From Aphis gossypii (taxonomy: Eukaryota > Arthropoda > Insecta > Hemiptera > Aphididae), in assembly GCF_020184175.1 (NCBI RefSeq), contig NW_026083045.1, positions 1 to 64,000 of the forward strand: DNA of 64,000 nt, read 5' to 3'. Of this stretch, positions 11,113-23,320 are shown piece by piece (position 1 is the first letter of the stretch; every line of letters starts with the position of its first letter). The position numbers were made by a program, and so were the translations under genes. The notes beneath the pieces are model-generated. The model was not told the DNA's origin. It ran no database searches and worked only from the letters and a program-made list of their open reading frames with translations.

Positions 11113-12238
11113 AAAAAGTGACATTTTAATGTTAATCGAAAATGTTATAACTAATAATTAAATGTATTAATTAATATATGTATATATAAGTAGTATAGGT
11201 AGGTAGTATAAAACGTAAGTTTATACACTCGGCGTAATTATATCGTACCTATGTTATCAGTGGTGATAATAGATTAACACGGGAATCCCATTAGTTTTGT
11301 GTTATTTTTAGAAAAACTTTGAATATTAACGGTACATAATGTACATTGAAAATAATTTTTACGAAATGTCATAAATGAAACGCATAAAGAAAATGAGAAA
11401 AAAAATCAAATAGGAATACGACAAATATTCACATTGAAAAAGTGCGAGGTACGAACGTAATGAGGATGTCGTTGACCACATCGACCGACGATCCCGGAAA
11501 AGAACTTGAAAATAATAGAACACATTAAGTTGTAAATAAAAAAAAAAGCGGCATCCTCGAAATCACATCCGGACTTAGTGGGAACACGGCCTGGTAGTAA
11601 TTCGCGTTGCATTCTGAATTGAACGACTATAATGCATATCCTTGTAATACTCGGGGCGAATGCGCTAATTAATTAGCTTATATGAATGATAGAAATTGTA
11701 CTTACCGGTCTGTAAAACGTCCAACGAAGTTAAAAAAAAAAAATTATATATATGTACTAAAAAAAGTACAGAAAAAAGTGCAAATTTTTGTGTACGTAAA
11801 AACAAACGTGTTGCATGAACGTCAAAGAAAAGTTGCTTGATGCAGGCGCACCGGACCCAGGTCCTCAACGCTTTTCGCTCTCCACTCCGCCACAACATGG
11901 CACCAGTATTACCAAATATTAAATACCGCACATTATATAATTTAATTAATATTACAAAGGATATTATTAAATATTAATTGTCAATCGTCACTGATGGATA
12001 GACTGATGGACCAGACTTGCGGTTATTTATAGTACCAATAATACCAACCATAAATGCGTAATATGCAATGGAATAACGAATGTCTTACGGACGCCATTCA
12101 ATTTGAATTGTTCATTCGAAGTGAGTACACGTATTAGTTATTATAACCTTTTCGTGTGTATTTTTTGTTTGTTTTTAGGTTAATTGAAATATGTCATTTT
12201 ACTTAATTAATAATTTAAAATATTAAATGTTATAGATA
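11113..12238. other. No supported gene
   Basis: Two minus-strand ORFs (11406-11612 and 11665-11931) lack motifs and sensible splice context. A GTGAGT donor-like site near 12119 follows a short open stretch, but I cannot connect it to the downstream zinc-knuckle ORF in phase. Confidence 0.45.
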
Positions 12239-12421
12239 ATGTTCAACATTAATATCAATATTAATAAAATAGTAAACAACCTTAACGACGGCCAAAAAAG
12301 CGGTCAAAAAAGTATGAATATCAAAAATAATGAACATTTACAACGTTACCTATACACTTTTATTTTTCATGGCTGTGGCAAAAAGGGCCATTTGGCCCGT
12401 GATTGTACGTATATTTTGTAA
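12239..12421 (+). CDS. Zinc-knuckle-like exon
   Basis: A 60-codon ORF ends with GCGKKGHLARDC, which keeps C-x4-H-x4-C of a CCHC zinc knuckle. The first Cys is not in the expected place (FHGC instead of CxxC). The N-terminal half is low-complexity Asn/Ile. CCHC knuckles occur in retroelement Gag proteins and in SR splicing factors. It lies about 90 bp before a GC-rich Arg/Ser exon on the same strand, but I could not find a splice join that keeps both in frame. Confidence 0.4.
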   Translation: MFNINININKIVNNLNDGQKSGQKSMNIKNNEHLQRYLYTFIFHGCGKKGHLARDCTYIL

Positions 12422-12512
12422 TTATATATATTATTAGTATTATTGGACGTAAGCAACAAATCTTCCTAAATTATTAATAATAAGATCTGTATTTTTGATA
12501 CTTGTTGTCCAG

Positions 12513-12940
12513 GCAAAAAGCAGAAGAGGGATAAACGCCCGAAGACCATAAAGGGCAGTGATGGCCGGTCGGGCGGTAGTGATCGCGGGGGGGAGGGCTA
12601 TAAAAAAGCACCCCGATCACCCGAACGACGGTCCGGGGCGTCGTCTCGCGAGCGGTCCGAGGTTCGTCGCTCGCGCCGCAGCTTACCAGCACCGGCACGC
12701 GAGCGGCGATCCGCGGCATCGTCTCGCGGGCGGCGATCCCCGGCGCCGTCACCACAACGGAGGCCCTGGTCCGTACCGAGAAGTCGGAGCTCGGTGGTGG
12801 CGGACCGTGTGGCCGCTATGGTCATCGACGTAAGTAGTACTTATTTATTATTATTAATTAATATTTGTTAAAAATATAATTTAAATACATTGTTTACAGG
12901 ACAAAAAAGGATGTCTAAACAGTAAGCAATAATTTTTTTT
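12513..12940 (+). CDS. GC-rich Arg/Ser-rich exon (RS domain-like)
   Basis: An acceptor (GTTGTCCAG) opens a 317-bp exon ending at a GTAAGT donor at 12830. It is open throughout in one frame and rich in Arg-Ser dipeptides, for example ERRSGASSRERSEVRRSRRS. A short last exon starts at 12900 (GACAAAAAAGG), with another acceptor near 13000 before an A+T-rich tail. RS domains bind splicing partners and are phosphorylated by SR kinases. The composition contrasts sharply with the surrounding A+T-rich DNA and suggests a host-derived exon or a recent arrival. No RRM domain was found upstream. Confidence 0.45.
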
Positions 12941-12949
12941 TTGTTTGCA

Positions 12950-14010
12950 TTTTTATTATTATTTTTCTAAATTCTAAATTTGTTATATTTATTTTTTCAG
13001 AATAAATAAAATATAATCAATATATTTGTATGTGTTTTTCTTTAAGAGTTTTCCTGGTGTATATATTTATATTAATATATGAGTATCTAATAATTAAATA
13101 ATAGTATCAGTTGTAGAAGTGCAACTTAAATGTATCATGTTTGTAAAGGAAAGTATAAGTTCGATCAAATTACTTACATTACAATTACAGGTATTTGTGC
13201 AGCTAATAGGTTAACCTAATAATAATAATAAACATGTATTTTAAGTACCATTATTATTATGTTGAGTGTTGGCACCGTTGGTATTGTTATAGGTATTTTT
13301 ATTTTTTGGTTAGTAGCTTAAATAATTAAAACATTTATGTATGCTTATTCAGCTTATTGTAATCTTAAGTATATTATATATATTAATTAATTTTAAAATA
13401 TATAATGCAATAAAATATTAAAATGTAAAAAAAATAAATTAAGCAGTATAATAGGTAATAGGTATTGGTTAATCTACATGAGCTATTGCGTATAATACAT
13501 TTAATTTTTTTTTTTTTAATTTCATTTTCACATAAAAATGATGAAAATAGAAGAATTTTTGTAAATTTATTTAATATTAATAAGAATATAAATAACATAA
13601 TACATTTAATAAATTCATATTTACCATATTAAGTTACTATAATAACATGTCCAATGTCCATCCAACATATTATATTCAGTCATAACAATTCTGCTTTAGT
13701 ATACACACACAGTAATATAAGTAAGTATATATATATATATATATATTGGTATACCTCATACCAGTGTATGTATTGAAATGTCACACTTATAATCATAATC
13801 ATAACTACATATATATATATGTACCTAATTTATTTGTATATACATTAATTCATAATTTTAATTACTTTATTTATTAATTATTAATTCATACTACAATTTA
13901 TATCTGGTGATATTATTATTCATTAAATTATATATTATTGATTACAAATTACAATGATAGTTAGGTACTCAATTAATAAAATTACATTTTATACTAATCC
14001 TATTATAGTT
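12950..14010. other. A+T-rich non-coding DNA
   Basis: No supported gene. It contains TA-repeat tracts near 13730-13746 and 13808-13820. The Tnp2-like gene begins at its right edge, so part may be promoter or element terminus; no inverted repeat could be assigned. Confidence 0.5.
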
Positions 14011-16611
14011 ATGTCGTATAAAAAACAGTCAAACCTAAGTAGCCGATCTAAGAGAAGAAGAGTTGAAGATGAACTTAGAAACATAGCTTCATTTATTTCA
14101 AACCCCACGATTGATCATAATCTTATGCCAGTGTCCTATTCATTAAAAATCAATGTAGTCCCAGGAGGAAACTTAAATTCAAATGTGTCTACTCTTAATA
14201 TTTCTAATGATAATTTTAATTTTATACTACCACAAACAAGTTCAAATGAATCAATTTTTCAAGATTTTTCAAATAATGAAGCTTTAGATTTTTTTTCAGA
14301 AATTAATAGTAATAGTAATAGTGAAAGTGAGTCTTCATCAGATGAACACAATAATGACTATACATCAAGTAATTATAAATATGGTAAAATATCAATTTTT
14401 GTATCGTTATTAGCTGAATGGGCTGTCAATTTTAAAATAACACAGTGTGCTCTTAATAGTTAACTTGTTGTTTTGAGACAACACACCTGTTTTGAAAATT
14501 TACCTAAAGATTCTAGAACAATTTTACAAACTCAAGCATTAGATACCTCAAATTTTCATACCGTAGAACCTGGTAATTATTACCATTTTGGTTTAGCTAA
14601 TGGTATTCAACAAAATTTTTCATCTAGTTTACAGAATAATACTTCAGTTATTAAAATAGTAGCAGGTTTAGATGGTCTACCATTATTTAAATCAACAGCA
14701 GAAGAATTTTGGCCAATACTTGCCTATATTCGACCACATAATAATAATGTCTTTCCAATAGGAATATATTGTGGGAATAGAAAACCTTATGACAGCAATG
14801 TATTTTTAAAATATTTTGTAGATGACATAAATGAATTACATAACAATGGTATTAAGATAAATGGAAAACGGTTTCAAGTTATAATAGATGTTCTATGTTG
14901 TGATGCCCCGGCTAAGTCATTTATACTACAAACTAAGGGCCATGCCGGTTTTTCTTCTTGTTCAAGGTGTGAACATGAAGGAACATATTTATTAAATCGT
15001 ATAACTTTTCCATATACATCAAGTAATCAACCCTCCAAGAGAACACATCAAAATTATATTTCTCGATCTGATGAAGAATATCATATTGGAAATACTTCCA
15101 TTTTAGTTACTATACCATATTTTGATGTTGTTGCTGATTTTTCTATGGATCATCAACATTTAGTTTGTTTAGGTGTGACACGGTACGCAACGGCTGCCAG
15201 TACAAAGTACAGGCATCGCAGCGACCGGTCTGCACCTTTATCAACCGCCATCACGGACGACGACAAGACAGTTCTGTCGACTCTCCCACCAACGCCCCAA
15301 AGGCTAGGCAGGACGGGAAGACAGGTCGTGCCGAACGAGTACCGGCCGCCGGCGATCGGGCTCTCTGGCGTTAACCGTCGAACAGCGTACACCAAAAAGT
15401 TCAACCACTCACCGAAACGGTACAGCCACGTTATTGGCTTGTTTCTTGTTTTTTTTTTCTTTTTACTTTCTTTTGTTTTTTTTTTCTTTGTGCTTTGTAA
15501 TAAAACACACCCCCCACACATTCGTGTAGCAGAAACCGTGTGTTATTTCTTTCTGTTTGCATTGTGTCTCTCCTACACATAACCGAGACCGGTGAACCGC
15601 GGTCGCCAACAATCGCACTACCGTCGTCACCGCGTTAGGTGTCGTTCGAAAAATGATATATTTATGGATGAAAGGCCCTGTGACTGTTCGATATCCATCT
15701 TGAAAAATAGAAGAAATATCTAAAACACTAGTAGGCTTAAGAAAAAACATACCTTGTGAAATAAATAGAAAACCTCGAAGCTTAGCTTTATTAAAAAATT
15801 GGAAAGCTACTTAGTTTAGGACATTTTTATTATATTTGGGTTCTTTTGCAACTAAGTCAATCATATCAAAGGAACATTGGAAAAACTTTTTTGACTTAAG
15901 CTTAGATATGATAATATTATAAAGTCCTGACTATGGACATTATATTGATATTGCAAGGAAAATATTGGATAACTTTATTAAACAATTTGAAATATTGTAT
16001 GGACGTCGTCTTATATCACATAATGTGCATGGGTTAAACCATATATGTGATGACTATATTAAATTTGGTCCACTAGATAATTGCTCTACGTTTTCGAAAA
16101 CTACATGAGTACTTTGAAAAATTTGATTAGAAAACCAGACAAGCCGCTTATCCAAGTGGTTAAGAGATGTAATGAAATAAATTTGTTGAAACCCCAATTT
16201 CAAAATGAAACACCTGCAGATTTCCATTTTTCTGGATCTCATGAACGTGGACCACTTACAGAAAATATGCAAGGATCCCAGTTCACCACATTAAAAACGA
16301 AACAGTTTACAATTAAAACAAATATAGAAGCCGACTGTTTCCTATTAACACGCAATAAAATGTTGGTTAAAGTTTTCAATATTGTTTAAGAAAAAAATGA
16401 TACAGTGTGTTTAATTTGTAAGAAATTTCAAAACAACAATTTTTTATTTAATAAACCAATTGTATCTTCTGAGTTAGATATTTATACTGTTAATACATTA
16501 AGCGATGAATTTTATTGTTACTCGATTAATGAGATTAAAAATAAAATGATAGTTTTTCCTTCTAGTGATCAATTTATAGCCTTACCATTACTGCATACTT
16601 CTTGTAAGTAA
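14011..16611 (+). pseudogene. Tnp2-like (EnSpm/CACTA-related) transposase, copy 1, broken
   Basis: The protein starts SYKKQSNLSSRSKRRRVEDEL and parallels copy 2 at 57994-60041 over its whole length. Shared landmarks are a GLDGLPLFKS/FWPILAYI block, CDAPAKSFILQTKGHAGF with a C-x2-C pair (CSRCEHEG), and a DHQHLVCLGV block where copy 2 has DYMHLVTLG. Further on come HNVHGLNHICDDY, VFENYMSTLKNLIRK and, at the end, IKNKMIVFPSSDQFIALPLL. This layout resembles the Tnp2/Transposase_21 family of cut-and-paste transposases; the family call rests on motifs only. Breaks: an in-frame TAA at 14461-14463, a 458-bp insertion at 15177-15634, several stops at 15700-16080, and frame changes near 16080 and 16390. 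A DUF4806-type gene follows on the same strand. Confidence 0.78.
15177..15634. mobile_element. 458-bp GC-rich insertion with 8-bp target duplication
   Basis: TTAGGTGT occurs at 15169-15176 and again at 15635-15642. Removing the insert and one repeat rejoins the transposase reading frame as LGV then VRKMIYLW, matching LGAMRKLINLW in copy 2. The insert is much richer in G+C than its host. It contains a T-rich tract and an AATAAA signal near 15500, which recalls an LTR, but the ends are neither TG...CA nor inverted repeats. Its class is unresolved; the insertion itself is clear. Confidence 0.75.
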
Positions 16612-16619
16612 TTTATTTA

Positions 16620-17021
16620 TAATTATTAATTTTGTGTATAAAAGTAATTTTATATATTTATTTGTACTTAACATTGTTTTTAGGGTAGAGTTAGAAGACA
16701 GTTATAATATTTTTTAAGTTGTAGAGAGTATAATAATATGTATTATTTTAAAATTATTATTTGATATAAATAATTTATGTTTATTTTAAGTTAATTATAA
16801 TAATATGTAGTATAACGGTTAATTATTATTCAAATCATCAGTGTTATTAAGTTTGAAAATAAAATTCGATAAATGTTTAAAAATCATTTTGCATCAATCT
16901 TGATTACAATTTTTTGTCAGTTGTATTTCTTAAATAAAATTAGGTACATACATAATTAATTCTTCTTTTAGTCAATTTTTAACTATTTTATTATTGTTAT
17001 TACAGTAGAATATTTTAAAAT
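16620..17021. other. Spacer between the two genes of element copy 1
   Basis: A+T-rich and non-coding. It separates the transposase end from the ATG at 17022 and may hold the second gene's promoter. Confidence 0.5.
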
Positions 17022-19153
17022 ATGTGGTCAGTAGTAGAATTTGTGGATGACAAAACTGTTGAAGCTGTACCAAATTATTGGTTTAAAAACCAGAAATGTG
17101 CCTGGTCGAAAAAGAACATAAAAAAAATGATTCAAACTAGAGTTCATCCTAATGTATTGGATTTTAATTTCTATGCTGCACGTAAAATGGGTAAAGACAT
17201 AGGTATATATTTATTGAAATAATATGCTATTGTGTTTACTGTAAGAGATATTTTATTAAAATTAGTTTTTATTTATAGAAAGTTATAGTACTGCTTTACA
17301 AAAAGCTATGAAGGTTTTGTACACATCAGATTTGTCTACCAATGAGTCTTCATCTCAAATAAATGAATTTGAAAATAGATGTACCAGCAATAAAACTAAA
17401 AGAAAAATTACATTCAAAGGGAAAAAAGCTGATAATACTTTATTGTGGAGTCCTGCATCTTGTGATGTTTTAAGTAAATCTTATAATTATTGCTAACATT
17501 TTAAGCATGATTTAATATCTGTTTTTGTTTTATCATTTATTAGATGATGAAATTGATGATAGTGATGAAGATCCGAATTATAGTCCACGTCATATAGAAA
17601 ATATTACTCATGGTAAGTAAAACTAATATTTTATTAATAGTAAGTCGTATATCATTATATATTATATAGCGATTTTTAATTGTTTAAATATTTTGTAGAA
17701 ACTCCAACTAAAACCATTGCTGAGAAAATTAATATTTCAAATTCTTGTCCACTTACATTTTTAAATGTAAAAAACGTTTGGCTTTTGATATTCCTGAGCG
17801 CCATAGTTCTGTTAGTCCAAGTGTGTTTAGTGGTGTCAAGAAATTAAAAAATACTGGTAAGTTATGTTATTATTGCAAATAAATTTTTAAAAAATAAGTT
17901 CTAAATTACTAGACGTGTTAAGACTATGTTCAAGTTTAAGGATTAAATAGATAGCATTAATAAATATTATCATAATAAGATGAATAATTTGTTATGAAAA
18001 TATAAGTAATAACACTTATAAAATACCACTCTTTGTGATAAAAAAATAAAAATAAATTCTCTACTAGTCCACACAATAGTTATATTCACACATATATTTT
18101 CTTCATTAGTTCCAGATACTAGAGTTTTATCTTCAAATAAATTAATAAATAAATCTTCCGAAATAATACATACATCTCATCGCCCTTCAAAGTAACAATG
18201 GACCAACCTATAGAGTCATTTGATACAAATACTTCTTCAGCAGTTAATAATTCTGTACTAGGTAACTTTTTTTCATAATTTTCTATTCAAATAGGTCAAC
18301 TTAATATCAGTATATATATTATATTTTTTTAAATTTCAGATTATCTTCAAAAAATGAACAGAACAATTTGTAACATTAAGTATGACCTGAACATGGTGTC
18401 TGATAAAATTAATAATATAGAAGGTATGTTGTTAAATGATTTCAAAAGTGGAGGTCAAAGTAGTATACATTGTGAAGATACATTTCAAACAGAGTTCAAT
18501 AATCTTTTGCCTCTTGAAACAGAGGAAAACTTGCAAACCTTTGAAAATAAACTTTCAAATAATGCGTTTAGAGCTAAAATGGTAATTCATTTTAATTTTT
18601 AACAACATAAATATATTAAAATGTCGAATTTAAATTTTTTTGTAGGTTGAAGAAATTAAACGATACTCCCGAAACACATTACCGTGCACCGTACGAGCAA
18701 TTATGCGTATTATTTTCAAAGATAGACTACTAGAAGAGTATAGCTATAAAGGAATAGGAAATAAAAAAGTTTTTTACACATTGGCAACATGTTCTATTAT
18801 ATTTGTTAACTTTGATTACCTAATTATATTAATATTATTTTGTTTTTTATTATAGGTATAATAAAATGTACCTATTCACTATTCATCTCAATTAAATATT
18901 TATTAAATTATAATGATTTACCTACCTATGTATTTAATATAATATATATATTATAAATTATATAATTTTATTACATTTTTATTTTATAACAGAGGCAATC
19001 AAGAAAATGAAAAAAATCAGCAAGTTTGATACTATAGATGTTGAAAATCCTCTAAGAATATTTATAGCTGGTGCCAAATTCAGAGATTCTACACGCAAAA
19101 ATCCAAATCCTGAAACTTGTCTATCAGATAATAATGTATCAGCTGATATATAA
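17022..19153 (+). CDS. DUF4806-type accessory gene, copy 1 (multi-exon)
   Basis: The first exon (17022-17202) begins MWSVVEFVDDKTVEAVP, NYWFKNQKCAW, an opening typical of DUF4806 proteins. Later exons include 17279-17473 (YSTALQKAM then acidic Ser-rich sequence), about 17544-17614, one near 17700-17860, and about 18340-18580 with a coiled-coil-prone stretch. The DUF4806 core is in the last two exons: about 18646-18785 (RYSRNTLPCTVRAIMRIIF, EEYSYKGIGNKKVFYTL) and about 18991-19153 (ending SDNNVSADI). Borders fit GT/AG, but I did not verify phase at every join, and the 17700-17860 exon seems to need a frame change. Function is unknown. The same two-gene order is repeated at 56.5-60.0 kb. Confidence 0.68.
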
Positions 19154-19159
19154 ATTAAA

Positions 19160-20085
19160 TATTTATTATATATATTTCATAATTTTTTTTAATGTATAAA
19201 ATAAAAGTTACAATAATGATACAATGAATGAATATAATACTTTTCATTATGTTTATATTTCTATTATTTCTTACAGCTCCTCTATTATGATGTTATTATG
19301 ATTTTAATATTAAATATTATTAGTTATACAGTACTCATAGGTTTTTGAGGAGGATGCTTAGGATCGTAGTAAGTGGAAATTGAGGACCAGGGTGGTCGAC
19401 CCCAAATAGTTGCGAGAGAAGGCGAATGACAAGAAGAAGATATAGTACTCATAGGTCATATAACAATTCAATTAATTGATATATTTTTTACTGATATTTC
19501 ATAATATTGAAACATAGATTAGAAATAATAATATCAAATTGATGAAAATTAAAATTACTATCAAAATCATATTGAAAAATAACAATTTTAAGATATTTCT
19601 AAAATAATATAAAATTAATTTAAGATAAAGATCATAAAATAATAATTTGAAAAATAACCATTTAAAAATAATTCTTTTGTAACAACAAATTAATTTAAAA
19701 TAAACAACATTAATTTATGGTTGAAAAGTAATATTATTAAAATGTTTCAAAAAAATGTTAATATGATATTTAAAAAAAAATCATATATTAACATTATAAT
19801 TGTATTATTCATATATCGTCAAACTAGTGGCCAAACAACAATAAATAAATATTAAAATAACATAATTTTAATCAGAATATGATGAAATACTAATATTTAT
19901 AAAATCATATCATTAACAAATTAATAGTTTTTTGATGTCACTAAAATATTTTTTTGCTATCTGGGTAAAGACGTCTTATTCGATGGATTAGCTACTTCCA
20001 AAGGAGATGTACCTGTGTTCTCCATAAATTGCTTTCACACTCATTTGATACGTTTTACAATCAACTATAATAATATAACTCAATA
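19160..20085. other. A+T-rich DNA holding a LINE scrap
   Basis: Apart from the short insertion at 19342-19443 I see no gene. The rest is highly A+T-rich. Confidence 0.5.
19342..19443 (+). mobile_element. 102-bp 5'-truncated non-LTR retrotransposon tail with target duplication
   Basis: AGTACTCATAGG (12 bp) flanks the insert at 19330-19341 and 19444-19455. The insert reads with stops as EEDA, DRSKWKLRTRVVDPK, LREKANDKKK, which resembles the last residues of insect LINE reverse-transcriptase ORFs. Extreme 5' truncation with a longer target duplication is typical of target-primed reverse transcription. The family assignment is tentative because so little remains. Confidence 0.6.
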
Positions 20086-20087
20086 AT

Positions 20088-20245
20088 ATATGCCCTTTAA
20101 TAATTCTCAATAATAATCTCAATAATTCAACAATATGCCCTCAAAAATAATTCTCAATAATAATCTCAATAATTCACAATATGCCCTCAATAATAATATA
20201 ATAATTCAATAATAACTCAAATAAATCAATTGCCCTTTAATAATC
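20088..20245 (+). repeat. Imperfect tandem repeat, unit about 55-60 bp
   Basis: Units contain AATAATTCTCAATAATAATC and ATATGCCCT; roughly three copies with indels are visible before an A-run near 20251. Confidence 0.7.
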
Positions 20246-20374
20246 AAAAAAAAAAAATCTAAATAGTTTTTTTTACGACCTACTTAAATATATTCAGTTA
20301 CTTAAATGATACTTCTTAGGTTTTATATTTTTGTAACATATATCCGTGTAATAATTTAATTAACTATTCACTCA

Positions 20375-20880
20375 CAATAATGCGATGTTCGTTGATGTTG
20401 TCATCCTGTCTGATACTTTCTGCAACGTTGAATTGAATGGTCTTCTCTTCTGGAGTTATCAACGAGGAAGGTTGTACAAGTCTTCCTTGTTGCATATAAA
20501 TAAAATACATGTAACAAACAAAATAAGTGGCTGAGTGACGTGAAAGTGCTCAGTTGTTGATAGCTTTGGTACATCTGCCGTTGCTGGTCTTCGGGCTCCC
20601 TTATATATTGTGGTGCGTCTCTTGTTTACGTCGTGTTGTCGCCTTTCGGGTGAAACCAGGTGTCCTTGTAGTTGTTGTTGCAAATTCGGACACGAATTTG
20701 AGAATGTGCAATAACATCTCAAATGTATCATTAGTGCACTATAATTATTGGTGCGCTACTATCCCGACACGTGTCATGGTCATAGTAGCAACCGCATTGC
20801 CCTCGACACGAGGCATGGTCATACTAACTTAGCCTTGATATCTTGTAGATATCTTACAGATATCTCATAGCCCATAACAA
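20375..20880 (-). other. GC-richer island, possibly a solo LTR remnant
   Basis: This 500-bp stretch is richer in G+C than its surroundings. It contains a TATA-like AATATATAAGG on the minus strand, a near-duplicate CGACACG-GCATGGTCATA block (about 20763-20828), and three GATATCT repeats at 20838-20872. Short ORFs on both strands overlap and look accidental. I could not define ends or a target duplication. Confidence 0.3.
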
Positions 20881-20922
20881 TTTATAAAAACATTATAAAT
20901 TATTATACATAGCATACATTTA

Positions 20923-21793
20923 TCACCAACAATTGTTTGTATTGCTTACTAATTGTGATTTTAGATCAATTATCTCAGCTGAAAAAATTTTATTTTCCAT
21001 TTCAATTTGGTTATAATCCTTTTGCATTGAATGGTTTTTAGCTTGAATTTTTTTCTAAATAATTATACAATATACATATATAAGGTACCTATTTTGTTAA
21101 TAATTGAAATACATTAGTCTTTAAATAATATTTGTTAAATTTCTATACTATTTTGATGTAGGGTTGGCCCTTATACAAGATGCTTGTTTTATCATAAACC
21201 AATTATTATTTTAAAAACTATTAACATTTTTAAAGCAATTAATTATATTCCCTACCTATATAAAATACAATTCCGGATTAGCATAGATCAGAATAATGTT
21301 GTATGTAAATATACATACCATTTCAATTTTAATTTCTTCAATTTCTTTATTTTTTTCATCTAAAAGACTTAAAGCATCATTCAGATCTAGATTTTTCAAT
21401 TCCATCTTATTCTTAGTTGTATGTAGTTCCTAAAATATTTATTAATTTAAAATGTTAGCCCAAATGGCAGTGTTGTAAAGTATTTGAGTAAAAGTATTCA
21501 AATTTAGAATATTTTATTTAGAAGTACTTAAATGCTATTTTGACTATAAAAAATTATTTCAGAACTAAAAAGATTTTTTTTTGTATTTGAAGATTATTTC
21601 AAATATTTCTGAAAATTAGGTATTTTGAATACTTTATTTTAATTTTTTATTAATTTTTTAATTTTAATATTACTTAAATACTTTTTAAAAGTATATTTCA
21701 CAACACTGCCTTATAGTAAAGAAAATAATTACCTGTTCTAAATCTTCATTGTGTTTTACAAATTTTTTGCAAACAGATTTGTAATGTAAATAA
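20923..21793 (-). pseudogene. Coiled-coil gene, 3' part (exon 1 remainder to exon 3), cut by Harbinger
   Basis: Three exons read leftwards: the rest of exon 1 (21790-21733), exon 2 (21429-21319, ELHTTKNKMELKNLDLNDAL...) and exon 3 (21054-20923, ending VSNTNNCW then TGA). All borders are GT/AG and all joins are phase 0. The protein is almost entirely heptad-like (Leu, Ile, Lys, Glu), indicating a coiled coil. Exon 1 is completed on the far side of the Harbinger element (32543-32485). Discounting the insert and one TAA copy, the whole gene is 119 codons without a stop. I do not recognise the family. It is the best candidate for a non-TE gene in the window. Confidence 0.72.
21468..21708. mobile_element. 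hAT-like MITE in an intron of the coiled-coil gene
   Basis: The ends are CAGTGTTGTAAAGTA at 21468 and TATTTCACAACACTG at 21708, imperfect inverted repeats of the common hAT CAGTGTTG type. The 8 bases on each side (CCAAATGG and CCTTATAG) match at five positions, so a decayed target duplication is possible. The inside is A+T-rich with internal inverted segments and no ORF. It lies in intron 1. Confidence 0.6.
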
Positions 21794-23049
21794 AGCGGCC
21801 CTCACACGATCAATATTACTGACAGTATAATTATTGACAGTATTTACATTACTGACAGTGTACTCCTCAAACGGTCAGTATAACGGTCAGTAAAAATTAG
21901 TGTCAATTCACAGTATTGATCTGTATTTACATTGTTCGGGTGTTCGTTTGGTCAGTAGGTTAAATTAAAGTAATAATAAAAAATTAATAAAATATTTTTT
22001 TATTTGAAAAACAATAATTTTCTTATAATGGACGAAAATCGTCGTAAAGCGTGCATAGCAATTATTTTAGCGTTTTCTATTCCAAGTAAACGGATAACTA
22101 ATAGGAAGCGATGGGTAAAAGACTGGATTAGCAAACGTAAGAAGTATTGTCATTTAAATCTGTTAAAAGAAATCCAGCTTTCCGACCCAAAAGACTACCA
22201 GAATTATTTTCGAATGAACATTGACATCTATAATAAATTACTAAGCATGGTAGAACCACTTATTATTAAGAAAGATACTAATATGAGGGAAAGTATTCCT
22301 CCAAATCAAAGACTGGCTCTTACTCTGAGATACCTTGCAACTGGGAGATCGTTTGAAGACTTGAAATATTCTGCAGTCATCGCGCCAACAACCATAAGTG
22401 AAATCGTGATGGAGACTTGCAAAGCTATAATTATTGTTCTTAAGGATCGCATTCAGGTTAATAAAATTATACCTATTAATGCTTTATAATAAATAATTAT
22501 TTTAATGATATAAACAGCACATTTTATTAGTTTTTACAATATCATTTCTACATAGTTATAATGATTTAGTAATTATACACAAATTATTATTGATAGGCTT
22601 GTTCATTAAAACTTGTAAAATATGTTGATAAATTTTCGGAAAGTGATATTACATTTTCTGCCGATGCACTTGTAGAATGATCCGTCCATGTTAATGGTGT
22701 TGTTGAACGACTAAAATTTCCAGTAGTACTTTGTGGGTTAATGTGAACTGAATTTCTATTCAATGTCCTAAGTTGAGCCTCAAACAAAATGTCATTTATA
22801 GCTTTTTCTGCAAATAGTTTTTGATTTGAATCCAAAGTTTTGAGTTTACTAGCCCACACTTTTGCTATGTCTAAATCACTACCTTGGTTATTGTCTTTAG
22901 CTAAATAACCACATGCCAAGGATAACAATTCGTTTTGTTGAGCCACAGTTGATGAAGTCTTTAGTTTTTTCGATTTTTGTGTTAAGAATGATGAATTATC
23001 ATTTATCTCGACTGGTTCAATAATGTCATTATCAGTTCTCTAAAATCAA

Positions 23050-23068
23050 ATAATATTAAGCAAATTAA

Positions 23069-23096
<28 letters not shown>
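23050..23096. repeat. (TA)n microsatellite in Harbinger
   Basis: A TATATA run of about 30 bp lies between the MADF-BESS exon 2 and transposase exon 2. Confidence 0.8.
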
Positions 23097-23099
<3 letters not shown>

Positions 23100-23320
23100 A
23101 AAAAATTAATTAATTAATAAATTTAAGCTTCCGCAGAATACTGAACAATGGAAAAGTATAGCAAATGATTTTGGATGCAAATGGAACTTTGAAAATTGCG
23201 GCTCTATCGATGGTAAACACGTTAATATAAAAAAAACCTAAAAATTCGGGTTCTGTGTATTATAATTATAAAGGTACATTCAGTATCGTATTAATGGCAA
23301 TAGTTAATGCAAATTACCAG

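Noticed and set aside
11665..11931. 88-codon minus-strand ORF
   Set aside because: Low-complexity Phe/Leu/Tyr sequence without motif or splice context.
12474..12825. Minus-strand Arg-rich ORFs opposite the RS exon
   Set aside because: GC-rich palindromic composition opens frames on both strands; only the plus strand has matching acceptor and donor sites.
15153..15750. ORFs on the minus strand across the GC-rich insertion
   Set aside because: They arise from the insertion's composition and a Lys-rich reading of its T-tract; they cross the insertion boundary, so cannot be one gene.
20554..20832. 92-codon plus-strand ORF in the GC-richer island
   Set aside because: Overlaps an equally long ORF on the other strand and has no motif; the island looks like LTR remains.
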